DNA of 64,000 nt from Gelidibacter algens (lineage in GTDB: Bacteria > Bacteroidota > Bacteroidia > Flavobacteriales > Flavobacteriaceae). The stretch spans positions 1-64,000 of the forward strand of contig NZ_LZRN01000004.1 of the NCBI RefSeq assembly GCF_001678675.1, given 5' to 3'. Made by a program: the position numbers and the translations under genes. Of the stretch, positions 17,053-28,100 are shown in pieces (positions within the stretch are counted from its first letter, which is position 1; each line of letters opens with the position of its first letter). The notes beneath the pieces were generated by a model. That model did not search any database, had not been told where the DNA came from, and worked only from the letters and a program-made list of their open reading frames with translations.

Positions 17053-17179
17053 GTTTTTAAGTTTTTTTTAACTTGTTTGTTTGCAGAGTCATAAAATATT
17101 ACTGAAATTGGTTGAACTATAACGAGATAAGATCCATTATTTTACGATATCATGATTTTACAACTAAACCAATTATAAG

Positions 17180-20100
17180 ATGAAACAAGATTTACTAAAA
17201 AAAGTCACCTGTGGCTTTTTCTTTCTTTTAGCGGGAATACTTCATTCTCAAACAATCAGTGGTATTGTATCAGATAATATGGGACCATTACCAGGGGTAA
17301 ACGTACTTGTTAAAGGAACGACCAATGGGGCACAAACTAACTTTGACGGAGAATATGAATTAAACAATGTGTCTTCAGACGCCGTGTTGGTGTTTAGCTT
17401 TGTTGGTTTTAAAACGCAAGAAGTTAATGTTGAAGGACGAAGTACTATCGACGTTACTTTAGCGGAAGATGCCGCTGTGCTTGATGAGATTGTATTGATT
17501 GGTTATGGTACGACCACAATTAAGGATGCCACTGGCGCGGTGAATACTGTGACTGCTGAAGATTTCAATGGAGGGGTTATCTCTTCTCCTGAACAATTGA
17601 TACAAGGTAAATCGGCTGGAGTACAAATTACTCAATCCAGTGGTGAGCCAGGTGCAGGAATTGCAGTCCGTATTCGTGGTACGTCATCTGTTAGATCTAA
17701 CAATAACCCATTATTTGTTGTGGATGGAATTCCACTTTCCGATGGTGGAACTCCCGGAGGTGGCGATTTAGGAGGTGGTGGAGGATCTGCCAGAAATCCA
17801 TTGAGCTTTCTCAATCCCAATGATATTGAAAGTATGACCATTTTAAAGGACGCCTCTGCTACCGCAATTTATGGTTCCAGAGGTGCAAATGGGGTCGTTA
17901 TTATTACTACAAAATCTGGTAAAAAGGGAGCTGGTGGTGTTTTTGAATTTACATCAAGTCAAAGCCATTCGTCAGTGGCTAACACCTATGACTTATTGGA
18001 TCGTGACCAGTATTTAGGGGCCATTGATCAATTTGGAGGTGATGCAGCGGCTGTGGATTTTGGCTCCAATACTAATTGGCAAAATGTTATTTTTAGGGAG
18101 GTGCTCAGTACTGACAACTCTTTGTCTTATGCCAATAATTATGGTCCGGGGTATGTTAGGGCTTCATTTGGTTATGTAAATCAACAAGGGGTTTTAGAAA
18201 ACTCATCCCAAGAGAGAATTACCGGAAGGGTGAACGCGTCGCATAAATTTTTCGATGAAAAATTAAAAATAGATGCGAACTTATCCTATTCAAGAGTCAA
18301 TGACGAATCGCCATTTGTTACAAGTACTTCTGGGTCACAAGGGGATTTGCTGGGCGCAACCTATTTTGCGAATCCTACATGGCCTAACAGTATTGGCTTT
18401 ACAAGTGGTGATGGAAAACTGAATCCAGCCCAACTATTGGAATATTATCAGGATTTAGCAAAGACAAATAGAGCTTTATTGAACGTATCTGCTGAATATT
18501 CTATCTTGGATAACCTACAAGCTAAAGTTAATCTAGGCTATGACGAATCTAAGAGCGATCGAACTCAAATTTTAACTGCTGATGTGGATGGTTTCAATAA
18601 TGGTACACCGGGCAATGGTAGGGGCATATTACAAGCGGTCAATGTGGAAAATAAATTAATGGATCTTACCTTAAATTATACCAAGGACTTTGAGAATTCA
18701 AATCTTGAAGTATTAGTCGGGTACTCCTTCCAAAGTTTTCAAAACTATGGATCGACGATTAATGGATTTGGATTAAACTCTCGGGATTTTAATCGAGCTG
18801 TATCGAATCTACAAAATTCGGCTAAAATTATCGGAAATTCCATCGATGTGCCATACCAACAATTTGGATTCAGCTCCAATGGACTTTTCATCAACCAGAT
18901 CGTTCCAGAGATCAATAGCAATGTGTCTCTCTCAGCACCCGGTGGAATAACTGTTAACTCGATAACTGGAGATTTATACGACAATACTGATGAGTTGCAA
19001 TCTTTGTTTACAAGATTAAATTATAAAATTGCAGACAAATATTTGTTCACGTTTACCTTGCGTGCTGATGGCTCTACCCGTTTTGGGCCTAACAATCAAT
19101 ATGGTTTCTTCCCCTCTGGTGCGTTCGCTTGGAAATTGCAGGAAGAAGATTTTATTCCGGAGGCATTTTCAACACTTAAATTACGTTTGGGTTATGGAAT
19201 CGTGGGTAATCAAGATGGTCTTGGATATGGAAATTTTGTAAGAAGACAACGTTTTGGTGGCGCTGGTATCGGCAATGGCGGTGAGGTCAATCCAAGCGGT
19301 TTTTCTTTGGTAGCTTTTGCCAATCCAGATTTGAAATGGGAATCAACAGCACAAGCGGGCATAGGTTTTGATTTTGGTTTTTTCAATGAACGATTGAATG
19401 GGTCCATTGATGTCTACCACAAAACTACTACCGATCTTTTATTGCAACAGGAAGCGGCCCAACCAACTCCTCAACCTTTTGTGTTTGGAAATCTTGACGC
19501 TAAAGTGATCAACAAAGGAATTGAATTTGCCATAAATTATGATGTGATTCAACAGGAGGATATGACTTGGAATGTTGGCTTTAATATCGCTTACAATAAA
19601 AATGAAGTTCAGGATTTTGACGGCTTGATTCAGACTGGTGCAATCAATGGAAATGGATTGACTGGCGCCTATGCGCAATTATTGGCAGAAGGTCAACCCT
19701 TATTTTCCTATTACTTAAGAGAATTTGGAGGCTATGATGCCAATGGAATTTCCATTTATCCAAATGGTGATAGACAGCAGTTTGTAGGTAAAAGTGCACT
19801 ACCTGATTATACATTGGGCATCTCTACAAGCTTTACATATAAAAGATTTAACTTCAACGCCTTTTTGACAGGACAGTATGGGCAATATATTTATAATAAT
19901 ACCGCCAACGCGTTTTTTACGGCGGGTATTATCAATTCTGGACAGAATGTGACTACCGATGTGTTGACAAATGGAGAATCTCCTTTAAATGCACCTGATG
20001 TGTCTACACGGTTTTTAGAAAAAGGTGATTTTTTAAGATTACAGAATGCATCTTTAGGTTATAATGTGCCAATTACGGGAACTGGTTTCTTTAAAACCTT

Positions 20101-20269
20101 TCGTTTGTCGTTAACCGGCCAGAATCTTTTTGTGATTACTCCTTATTCAGGATTGGATCCAGAGGTAGATACACCAAAATCACTTAATAACATTCCGTCT
20201 TCAGGAATTGATTATACAAGTTATCCAAGAGCGAAAACCTATACTTTCGGAATTAATGCAACTTTTTAA
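17180..20269 (+). CDS. SusC-like TonB-dependent outer-membrane transporter
   Basis: The 1,029-residue protein has a signal peptide (residues 1-24), a carboxypeptidase-regulatory-like domain (about 25-100; ISGIVSDNMGPLPGVNVLVKG), a TonB-box-like stretch DEIVLIGYGT, the plug domain (VRIRGTSSVRSNNNPLFVVDGIP and SILKDASATAIYGSRGANGV-like sequence) and a 22-stranded barrel ending KTYTFGINATF. With the adjacent SusD it would form the pedal-bin importer for an oligosaccharide. The downstream enzymes point to short alpha-glucosides. The LacI-type operator sits just upstream. Confidence 0.95.
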   Translation: MKQDLLKKVTCGFFFLLAGILHSQTISGIVSDNMGPLPGVNVLVKGTTNGAQTNFDGEYELNNVSSDAVLVFSFVGFKTQEVNVEGRSTIDVTLAEDAAVLDEIVLIGYGTTTIKDATGAVNTVTAEDFNGGVISSPEQLIQGKSAGVQITQSSGEPGAGIAVRIRGTSSVRSNNNPLFVVDGIPLSDGGTPGGGDLGGGGGSARNPLSFLNPNDIESMTILKDASATAIYGSRGANGVVIITTKSGKKGAGGVFEFTSSQSHSSVANTYDLLDRDQYLGAIDQFGGDAAAVDFGSNTNWQNVIFREVLSTDNSLSYANNYGPGYVRASFGYVNQQGVLENSSQERITGRVNASHKFFDEKLKIDANLSYSRVNDESPFVTSTSGSQGDLLGATYFANPTWPNSIGFTSGDGKLNPAQLLEYYQDLAKTNRALLNVSAEYSILDNLQAKVNLGYDESKSDRTQILTADVDGFNNGTPGNGRGILQAVNVENKLMDLTLNYTKDFENSNLEVLVGYSFQSFQNYGSTINGFGLNSRDFNRAVSNLQNSAKIIGNSIDVPYQQFGFSSNGLFINQIVPEINSNVSLSAPGGITVNSITGDLYDNTDELQSLFTRLNYKIADKYLFTFTLRADGSTRFGPNNQYGFFPSGAFAWKLQEEDFIPEAFSTLKLRLGYGIVGNQDGLGYGNFVRRQRFGGAGIGNGGEVNPSGFSLVAFANPDLKWESTAQAGIGFDFGFFNERLNGSIDVYHKTTTDLLLQQEAAQPTPQPFVFGNLDAKVINKGIEFAINYDVIQQEDMTWNVGFNIAYNKNEVQDFDGLIQTGAINGNGLTGAYAQLLAEGQPLFSYYLREFGGYDANGISIYPNGDRQQFVGKSALPDYTLGISTSFTYKRFNFNAFLTGQYGQYIYNNTANAFFTAGIINSGQNVTTDVLTNGESPLNAPDVSTRFLEKGDFLRLQNASLGYNVPITGTGFFKTFRLSLTGQNLFVITPYSGLDPEVDTPKSLNNIPSSGIDYTSYPRAKTYTFGINATF

Positions 20270-20275
20270 AAATAT

Positions 20276-21805
20276 ATGAAAATGAAAAACACAATTAAAT
20301 GGCTATTCGTATCGGTGCTCTTTGCTGGGTTAAGCTGTACAAATTTAGAAATCGAACCCACGGATTCATTTTTTGATCCGTCTTTATCTAGCGAATTTTC
20401 AGGGGTAAACCCAGCAGCGTCATTGGATGGGTTATATAGTGCCATGAGAGGGCAAATTGAAGATCAGGCAAATTTTTACGCCTTGGCAGAAGTTTCATCT
20501 GATGAATTGTTGGTCCCTACAAGAGGAATCGATTGGGGAGACAATGGGGTGTGGCGTAACCTACATGACCATAACTGGGATGCGGTACATTCTTACGTTA
20601 AAAATACCTGGAACAATTTAAACCAAAATATATTCAATGCAACGTTGATTATTGATTCTAGAAGTGGTGGTTCTCCACAGCAGGTTGCTGAAGCGAAATT
20701 TTTGAGAGCTTTCAATACCTACTGGCTTACGGATTTTTACGGTCAGGCGCCATTTAGAACTCCTGATGAAGGACCAGATGTCAATCCTTCTGTGAAAACT
20801 AGGGCGGAAGCTTTTGAGTTTGCGGTGCAGGATTTAATGGAAGCACTTCCTGATTTGCCCGCTTCTGGTCCAGGTGCCTCACTCAATCGAGCATCCAAAG
20901 CATCTGCGCATTATTTATTGGCAAAATTATACCTTAACAAATTTATATTTTTAGGGACTTCTCCTGATGCCGCAGATATGAATAAGGTGATTGAATATGT
21001 TGATGCTATCTCCGCACAAGGATTTGCTTTAGAAGGTGGTTATTTTGACTTGTTTACAGAAGCAGTAGATTCAGAAACTATATTTTTTACAACCTCAAGT
21101 GTTGGAAATAGAATATGGAATACTTTGCATTACAAACAAAATGCCCCAGGGAATGATGGTGGCGGCTGGAATGGATTTACGACGTTATCAGAATTTTACG
21201 ATTTATTTGAAGGAGACCCTAATTCTAACGAACTAGGATCTGGACAAGAGGAGCGTCGAGGTTTTGTTCCAACAGACGGGTCGCATTTCGGAATCGGATA
21301 TGGTTTTTTAGTTGGTCAACAATACGACGAAACAGGTACTGCCATGACAGATAGAACTGGTAATCCGTTGGTGTTTACAAAGGAGTTACCGGGTCTTTTA
21401 GGGAATAATGAACGTACGGGAATCAGGGTCATTAAATACCACCCAGAAAATGGTTCTTTTGCAAACCATGAAGTTGTTTTTAGATATGCAGATGCACACT
21501 TGATGAAAGCTGAAGCTATTTTGAGAGGTGGTGCTTCAGGAAGTACACCATTGCAACTAGTAAATCAGCTAAGAACTTTAAGACTTGCTTCGCCAATGAC
21601 AACCGTCACTGAACAGTCATTATTAGATGAAAGAGGGCGTGAGCTGTATGGTGAATTCTGGAGACGGAATGATCAAATCAGATTTGGAAAGTTTTCTGAA
21701 CCTTGGCAGTATAAAACCAATACAGATGCTTTCAGGGTATTATATCCAATTCCTTCAACCGCGTTGATTTCAAATCCTAATTTAGTGCAAAACCCCGGAT
21801 ATTGA
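20276..21805 (+). CDS. SusD-like glycan-binding lipoprotein (RagB/SusD family)
   Basis: The 509-residue lipoprotein has a signal ending at a lipobox (FAGLSC, Cys about 20), TPR-like helices (EAKFLRAFNTYWLTDFYGQAPF) and the C-terminal ending NPNLVQNPGY common to this family. It forms the lid over the SusC barrel and binds the incoming glycan. It begins 6 bp after susC and is followed by a strong hairpin terminator, so susCD may be transcribed more than the genes after it. Confidence 0.95.
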   Translation: MKMKNTIKWLFVSVLFAGLSCTNLEIEPTDSFFDPSLSSEFSGVNPAASLDGLYSAMRGQIEDQANFYALAEVSSDELLVPTRGIDWGDNGVWRNLHDHNWDAVHSYVKNTWNNLNQNIFNATLIIDSRSGGSPQQVAEAKFLRAFNTYWLTDFYGQAPFRTPDEGPDVNPSVKTRAEAFEFAVQDLMEALPDLPASGPGASLNRASKASAHYLLAKLYLNKFIFLGTSPDAADMNKVIEYVDAISAQGFALEGGYFDLFTEAVDSETIFFTTSSVGNRIWNTLHYKQNAPGNDGGGWNGFTTLSEFYDLFEGDPNSNELGSGQEERRGFVPTDGSHFGIGYGFLVGQQYDETGTAMTDRTGNPLVFTKELPGLLGNNERTGIRVIKYHPENGSFANHEVVFRYADAHLMKAEAILRGGASGSTPLQLVNQLRTLRLASPMTTVTEQSLLDERGRELYGEFWRRNDQIRFGKFSEPWQYKTNTDAFRVLYPIPSTALISNPNLVQNPGY

Positions 21806-21835
21806 TTTTATATTTGTTAATTTGATTTTAGTCAG

Positions 21836-21861
21836 AAGGGGGGATATCCCCCCTTTTTTTA
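21836..21861 (+). terminator. Hairpin terminator/attenuator between susD and the CRTAC1-like array
   Basis: AAGGGGGGAT pairs with its complement as a 10-bp perfect stem (21836-21855) followed directly by T7. It lies only 22 bp before the next gene, so partial read-through would set the ratio of susCD to downstream genes. Confidence 0.85.
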
Positions 21862-21882
21862 TTAGAATTTCTCGTTAAAGGT

Positions 21883-24800
21883 ATGTTTAGAGCCCTTGTT
21901 TATGTAAGTTGTTTTTTAGTTTTTGGGTGTTCCCAAAAAAAGGAGGTACTTTTTTTTAAAACACTTGATTCTAATAGTACAGGTATCGATTTTAAGAACC
22001 AAATCAGTAATACTCCAAAGTTAAACATCCTTAACTATTTGTACTTCTACAACGGTGGAGGGGTCTGCGCTGGAGATTTTAATAACGATGGGTTCGTGGA
22101 CATTTACTTTACATCAAACCAGCAAGCGGATAAATTATATCTAAATCAAGGCCACCTTAAATTTAAGGATATCACCGCCATATCTGGTATAGATAATTCT
22201 GATGGTTGGACAAATGGGGTCACTTCCGTGGATATAAATAATGATGGACTTTTAGATATTTATATAAGTAAAACTTCTAATTATTTAAATATTAAAGGCA
22301 AAAACTTGTTATTCGTCAATAAAGGAAATATAGATGGTTTTCCTTCGTTTAAAGAAGAATCCCAAATGTATGGATTGGATATTTCAGGATTTTCAACCCA
22401 AGCGGTCTTTTTTGATTATGATCTCGACGGCGATTTGGACATGTTTCTGTTAAACCATTCAGTACATCCCAATCGAACTTACGGCAATGGAAAAATCAGG
22501 GAATCTATTGATGCACAATCTGGAGATCGACTTTTTGAAAACAGGGAAGGGACTTTTGTGGATGTTTCTGCTGAATCTAAAATTTTCCAAGGCAAGATTG
22601 GTTATGGACTGGGATTGTCTGTTGGAGATTTGAATGATGATAATTATCCTGATCTATACATTGGAAACGACTTTTTTGAAAATGATTATGTGTACATCAA
22701 CCAAAAAAACGGCTCTTTTAAGGATATTATTTCATCTCAATCTGACAAAATCGGACACACCACACATTACTCCATGGGCAATGCCATAAGCGATTTAAAC
22801 AATGATGGGTTGTCAGATATTTTGTCATTGGACATGCTTCCAGAGGATTTAATCACCTATCGAACATCAGGGCAAGAGTATCCATACCAAATTTACAATC
22901 AATATTTGAGTAATGGTTATAGTCCACAATATATGCAAAACACCTTGCAATTGAATATGGGAAACGAAGCCTTTAGCGAAGTAGCGTTCTTAAGCGGTAT
23001 TGCGGCCACAGAGTGGTCGTGGAGTCCATTGATTGCCGATTTTGATAACGACGGAAATAAAGACCTATACATTACAAATGGGATCTTAGGTGCTACGAAC
23101 GATATGGACTTTATCAATTTCATATCCAACGATAAAATTCAAAAGCATTTAGATAAAGGCGTCAGGGAAGCGGATATGGCTTTCATCAAAGAGATTCCAC
23201 AAAAAAAACAATTAATTATTTTTATAGGAACAATGGTAATTTAACTTTTGAAAATGTCACTAAACAATGGGTAAAATCAATTCCATCTTTCAGCAATGGA
23301 GCAGTTTATGCCGATTTGGACAACGATGGTGATTTGGATATTGTCGTGAATAATGTTAATGATAACGCTTTTGTTCTTGAAAACACCATCCAAAACAAAC
23401 TACCATCAAGTTATTTAAAAATCAGCTTTATCGGGTCAGAAAAAAATCTGTTTGGGATTGGCGCTAAAGTAAAATTATTTGTTAAAGGTCAAATTCAAAT
23501 CCAAGAAAATTATACCACAAACGGATATCTCTCTGCTAAAGAACCAAAACTGTATTTTGGTTTGGGGACTACAACGCTAATTGACTCGTTGGAAGTATAC
23601 TGGCCACAAGGAAGCGTTCAAAAGCTTAAAAACGTGAAAAGTAATCAAGAGTTGGTCATTAATATAAAAGACACGACGACTTTTAATTCTTCCAATCCTA
23701 TAAAAAATCCTTTTCTTAAAAAGGAATCTGATTTAATACCCTTTAAACACAAAGAACAAAATGCTTTTGATTACAACATCAACCCGCTTATTCCTTATGC
23801 CAAAAGTAATGAAGGGCCATCTATATCCGTTATAGATATTAATAAGGATGGTCTTGAGGATGTTTTTATTGGCGGTGGAAAAGGCCAACAGAGCGGGTTG
23901 TTTTTTCAAACAAAAGATGGCCGTTTTCAAATCGCTCCTAAAGACATATTTGAGGATAACCACACCATCAACGAAAACACATCAAGCGCTTTCTTTGATG
24001 CCAATAATGATGGTCTTCAAGATTTGATAGTTGTCAATGGTGGCAACGAATTTGAAAACGGGAAACCCTTGACACCTATTTTATACATCAACAACGAAGG
24101 TCGTTTGATTGAAGATGCCGTTCAATTTAAATCGATTGAGACCAACGCTTCAAAAGTGACCGTAGTCGATTTTAACAATGATGGCAATTTGGATATTTGC
24201 ATTACTTCAAACGTGGTGCCCAAGCATTTTGGAGCTTTACCCAAGCAATATTTATTTCTAAATGATGGTTTGGGAAATTTCAAAGATATCACGAGATCAT
24301 TTTCAATTGACTTTCAGACTATTGGTAATGTAGAAGATATTGTGTGGGTAGATCTCAATAATGACCAATTTATGGACGCCATAGTGGTAGGATATTGGAT
24401 GCCAATAACTATCTTTATAAATCAAAAAGGGAGGAAGCTTATTCGGGAAAAACGAGATGAATTGTCAAAAACCAATGGCTTCTGGAACACCGTAAAGGTG
24501 GAAGATTTTGACAATGATGGCGATATGGATTTAATGGTCGGTAATTGGGGGTTGAATACAAGATTAACGGCATCGAAAGAACATCCAATAAGCCTCTACC
24601 TCAATGACTTCGATGATAATGGTAGCCCGGAGACCATTATTACCTATTATTATCAGGGGAAGGAAACACTCTTTGCAAATAAGGATGAATTGGTAAAAAA
24701 ATTACCTTATTTGAATAAAAATTTTTTGTCTTACAAAGCTTTTGCTGAAGCGAAGCTTACAGATTTGATTCCAAAGGAAAAATTAAAACACGCACGAAAA

Positions 24801-25172
24801 ACACAAGTTTTTGAACTGGCATCGTGTTATTTTGAGAATACCAACGGAACATTCAAAAAACGTAACTTACCCTTATTGACACAAATATCCACCGTCAATG
24901 ATATCATGGTTGATGACGTCAATCAAGATGGCTTTTTGGATTTAATATTAGTGGGTAACAATATCCATATCAACACACAACTGGGACGATTGGATGCATC
25001 CTATGGACAGTTGCTATTGAACAATAAAAATGGGTTTTTTTATATGGAAAACCCAAATTTGGAGATCTCTGGGCAATCAGAACATATTGCCAAAGTAAAA
25101 ATTAAAAACAAAAACTATTATATCATTTCAAGAAATAATGACACGCCAATTTTTTTATCAAAAAATATGTAA
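21883..25172 (+). pseudogene. CRTAC1-like FG-GAP/ASPIC-UnbV lipoprotein 1, split by a frameshift at an A8 tract
   Basis: Two frames, 21883-23244 (453 aa) and 23316-25172 (618 aa), together encode one lipoprotein of about 1,096 residues like its two downstream paralogues. The break is at A8 23201-23208: moving by one base there restores a continuous reading (YFYRNNGNLTFENVTK, then SFSNGAVYADLDNDGDLD). Part one has a lipobox (LVFGCS), FG-GAP/VCBS blades with calcium-type DINNDGLLDIY and DYDLDGDLD loops; part two begins with the ASPIC/UnbV domain and a second propeller. It is likely a surface-exposed calcium-dependent binding protein; ligand unknown. Whether this is a true mutation, transcriptional slippage or a base-count error cannot be told from one sequence. 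Its 3' end overlaps the next gene by 35 bp. Confidence 0.8.
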
Positions 25173-28100
25173 ACTAGGATTGGTAATTCTTACAGGTTTT
25201 ACAATCTATACTTGTAATTCAGATAAGGAAGAAGCCAGTAAAAAAGAAGTTGTAAAACAGGAGACACTTTTTACAAGTATGATGCCAGAGCAAACAGGTA
25301 TTGACTTTGTGAACACGGTGGTGAATCAAAAAAACTTCAACATATTTAAATACAGAAATTTTTATAACGGTGGTGGCGTGGCCATTGGCGATATTAACAA
25401 TGATGGCCTTCCTGACATCTATTTTACCGCTAACATGGGCCCAAATAAGTTGTTTTTAAATAAGGGAAACTTTGTTTTTGAAGACATTTCTGGAACCGCA
25501 GGCGTTGTAGGCAATAAACCTTGGTCTACTGGTGTGACGATGGTGGATATCAACCAAGATGGGTTTTTGGATATCTATGTCAGTAACGCAGGTAATATGG
25601 AAGGGAATAACCATGATAATGACCTTTACATCAACAACGGCGATTTGACCTTTACCGAAAAAGCGAAGGATTATAATTTGGCAACCTCCGGCTTTACAAC
25701 CCAAACAACCTTTTTTGATTATGATAAAGATGGTGATCTGGACGCCTATATTCTCAACAATAGTAATATTCCTGTGAGCAGCCTTGGCTATGCACACCAA
25801 AGGGAAAAACGCGCACAAGACTGGGAAAATGTTCCTGATATATTTAGAGGTGTGGGCGATATGCTCTTGCGAAATGACAACGGTAAATTTACAGATGTAA
25901 GCGAAGCAGCAGGAATTTATGGAAGCCTGATAGGATTCGGATTGGGCGTTATGGTTACGGATATCAACAACGATTTATACCCTGATATCTACATCTCAAA
26001 TGATTTTTATGAACGTGATTATTTGTATATAAACAATCAGGACGGCACTTTTAAGGAAGATATAGAAAATTGGACATCGCATCTTTGTTTGTCCGCCATG
26101 GGTGTGGATATTGCTGATGTCAATAATGATGGTTTGGCAGATATATTTGTGACAGACATGCTTCCCGAAGGCGATCAAAGAACAAAATCTGTTATGGAAT
26201 TTGAGGGCTATAATGTTTTTAAACTAAAACAGGGAAAGGACTTTTTTCAACAGTACATTCAAAACACCCTGCAGATAAATAACGGCAATAATACCTTTTC
26301 AGAAATAGCAAATTTTAGCGGTGTTGCAAAAACAGATTGGAGTTGGGCAGGACTTCTTTTTGATATGGATAATGACGGCTTCAGGGATATTTTCATAACC
26401 AATGGCATCAACCACGATCTTACCGATCTGGATTTCGTGGATTTCTTTGCCAATGAGATCATCCAAAAAATGGCTTTAACAGGAAAGAAACAAGCCATTG
26501 ATTCCATTATCAATAAAATGCCCCAAAGACCGCAACCCAATTATGCCTACAAGAACAACAAAGATTTAACCTTTACAGACGAAACCAACAATTGGGGTTT
26601 TGAAAAACCAAGCTTTTCAAATGGTGCCGCGTATGCAGATTTGGATAATGATGGCGACTTGGACTTGGTGGTCAACAACGTTAATATGCAATCATTTGTT
26701 TATAGAAACAATTCAGAGAAGATGTCTAAGAATAATTACATCAAACTGAATCTGGAGGGCATTCCATCCAATAAATTTGCCATCGGTAGTACGGTAAACA
26801 TCTATCATAAAGATAAAATCATGGTTCAGGAACAGATGCCAACAAGAGGGTTTCAATCGTCTATGGACCATGTGATGACTATTGGTTTAGGAGATGAAAC
26901 GCTAATTGATTCCATTAGGGTTATATGGCCAAATGATCAAACCCAAAAATTGACAAATGTTAAAGTCAATCAATTATTGAACATCAAGCAGAGCGAAGCC
27001 ACTTCTGTCTACAAACTTTCAACTGTAAAAAAGGCCAAGCCATTTTTCGAAGAGGTTCCAACTGATTTTGTAAGTCATACAGAAAATAACTATTCTGATT
27101 TTGATCATGAAGGGCTTATTAATAAAATGCTGTCACAGGAAGGCCCCGCTTTGGCGATAGCTGATATTAACAATGATGGTCATGAGGATATTTTCATAGG
27201 TGGCGCAAAAGGCACAGCAGGAAACCTATACCTCAACAAATCCAACGGAAAGCTTCTGATGTCAAAAGTAAAAGCCTTGATTGATGACGCAGATATGGAA
27301 GATACTGCGGCCTCCTTTTTTGACGTTGATAATGATGGTGATATGGATTTGATGGTCGGCACTGGTGGGAATGAAGTTGGTCAGCAATCCACTTATAAAG
27401 TTCGGCTGTACCTTAATGACGGAAAAGGCAATTTCACGAAAGATACCAGACCAATACCGTTTACCCAAAATAACATTTCTGTAATAAAACCTTATGATTT
27501 TGACGCCGATGGTGATGTGGATGTTTTTATCGGTTCTAGAAGTGTTGTTGGCACCTATGGCATCAACCCTGAACATTTGCTTCTAGAAAATTTAGGGGAT
27601 GGCACATTTAGAGACGCCACTCAAAAATTTGCTTATGATTTGAAAGATGCTGGGATGATCACAGATGCTGAGTGGGTGGATATTGACAGCGATGGTAAAA
27701 AAGATCTTATTACAGTGTCTGATTGGGGAACCCCGAATATTTATAAAAACACTGGCCGCCGTTTGATGAAACTAAACTCCAATTTGGATGATCTTAAAGG
27801 GTTATGGAATGCAGTGGAGGCTTCAGATCTGGACAATGATGGCGACTTGGACCTTATTTTAGGGAATCAAGGAAATAATACGGCCTATAAGTTCAATGCC
27901 GAAGAACCTATGAAAATGTTCATCAATGATTACGATAACAACGGAACCATTGAACAAATTTTTACAACACATCTCAATGGTGGCGATTATCCTTTGCACA
28001 TGAAAAAAGAGTTGACGTCACAAATTGTTTCCTTAAAAAAAGAAAATCTTAAAGCTTCTGATTATGCAAAACGCAGCATCAATGAATTGTTCCCCAAAAT

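Noticed and set aside
17180-21805. First SusCD pair as a starch system
   Set aside because: Downstream enzymes act mainly on small alpha-glucosides, there is no SusE/F-like gene beside it, and a dedicated starch locus lies at 55.8-64 kb.
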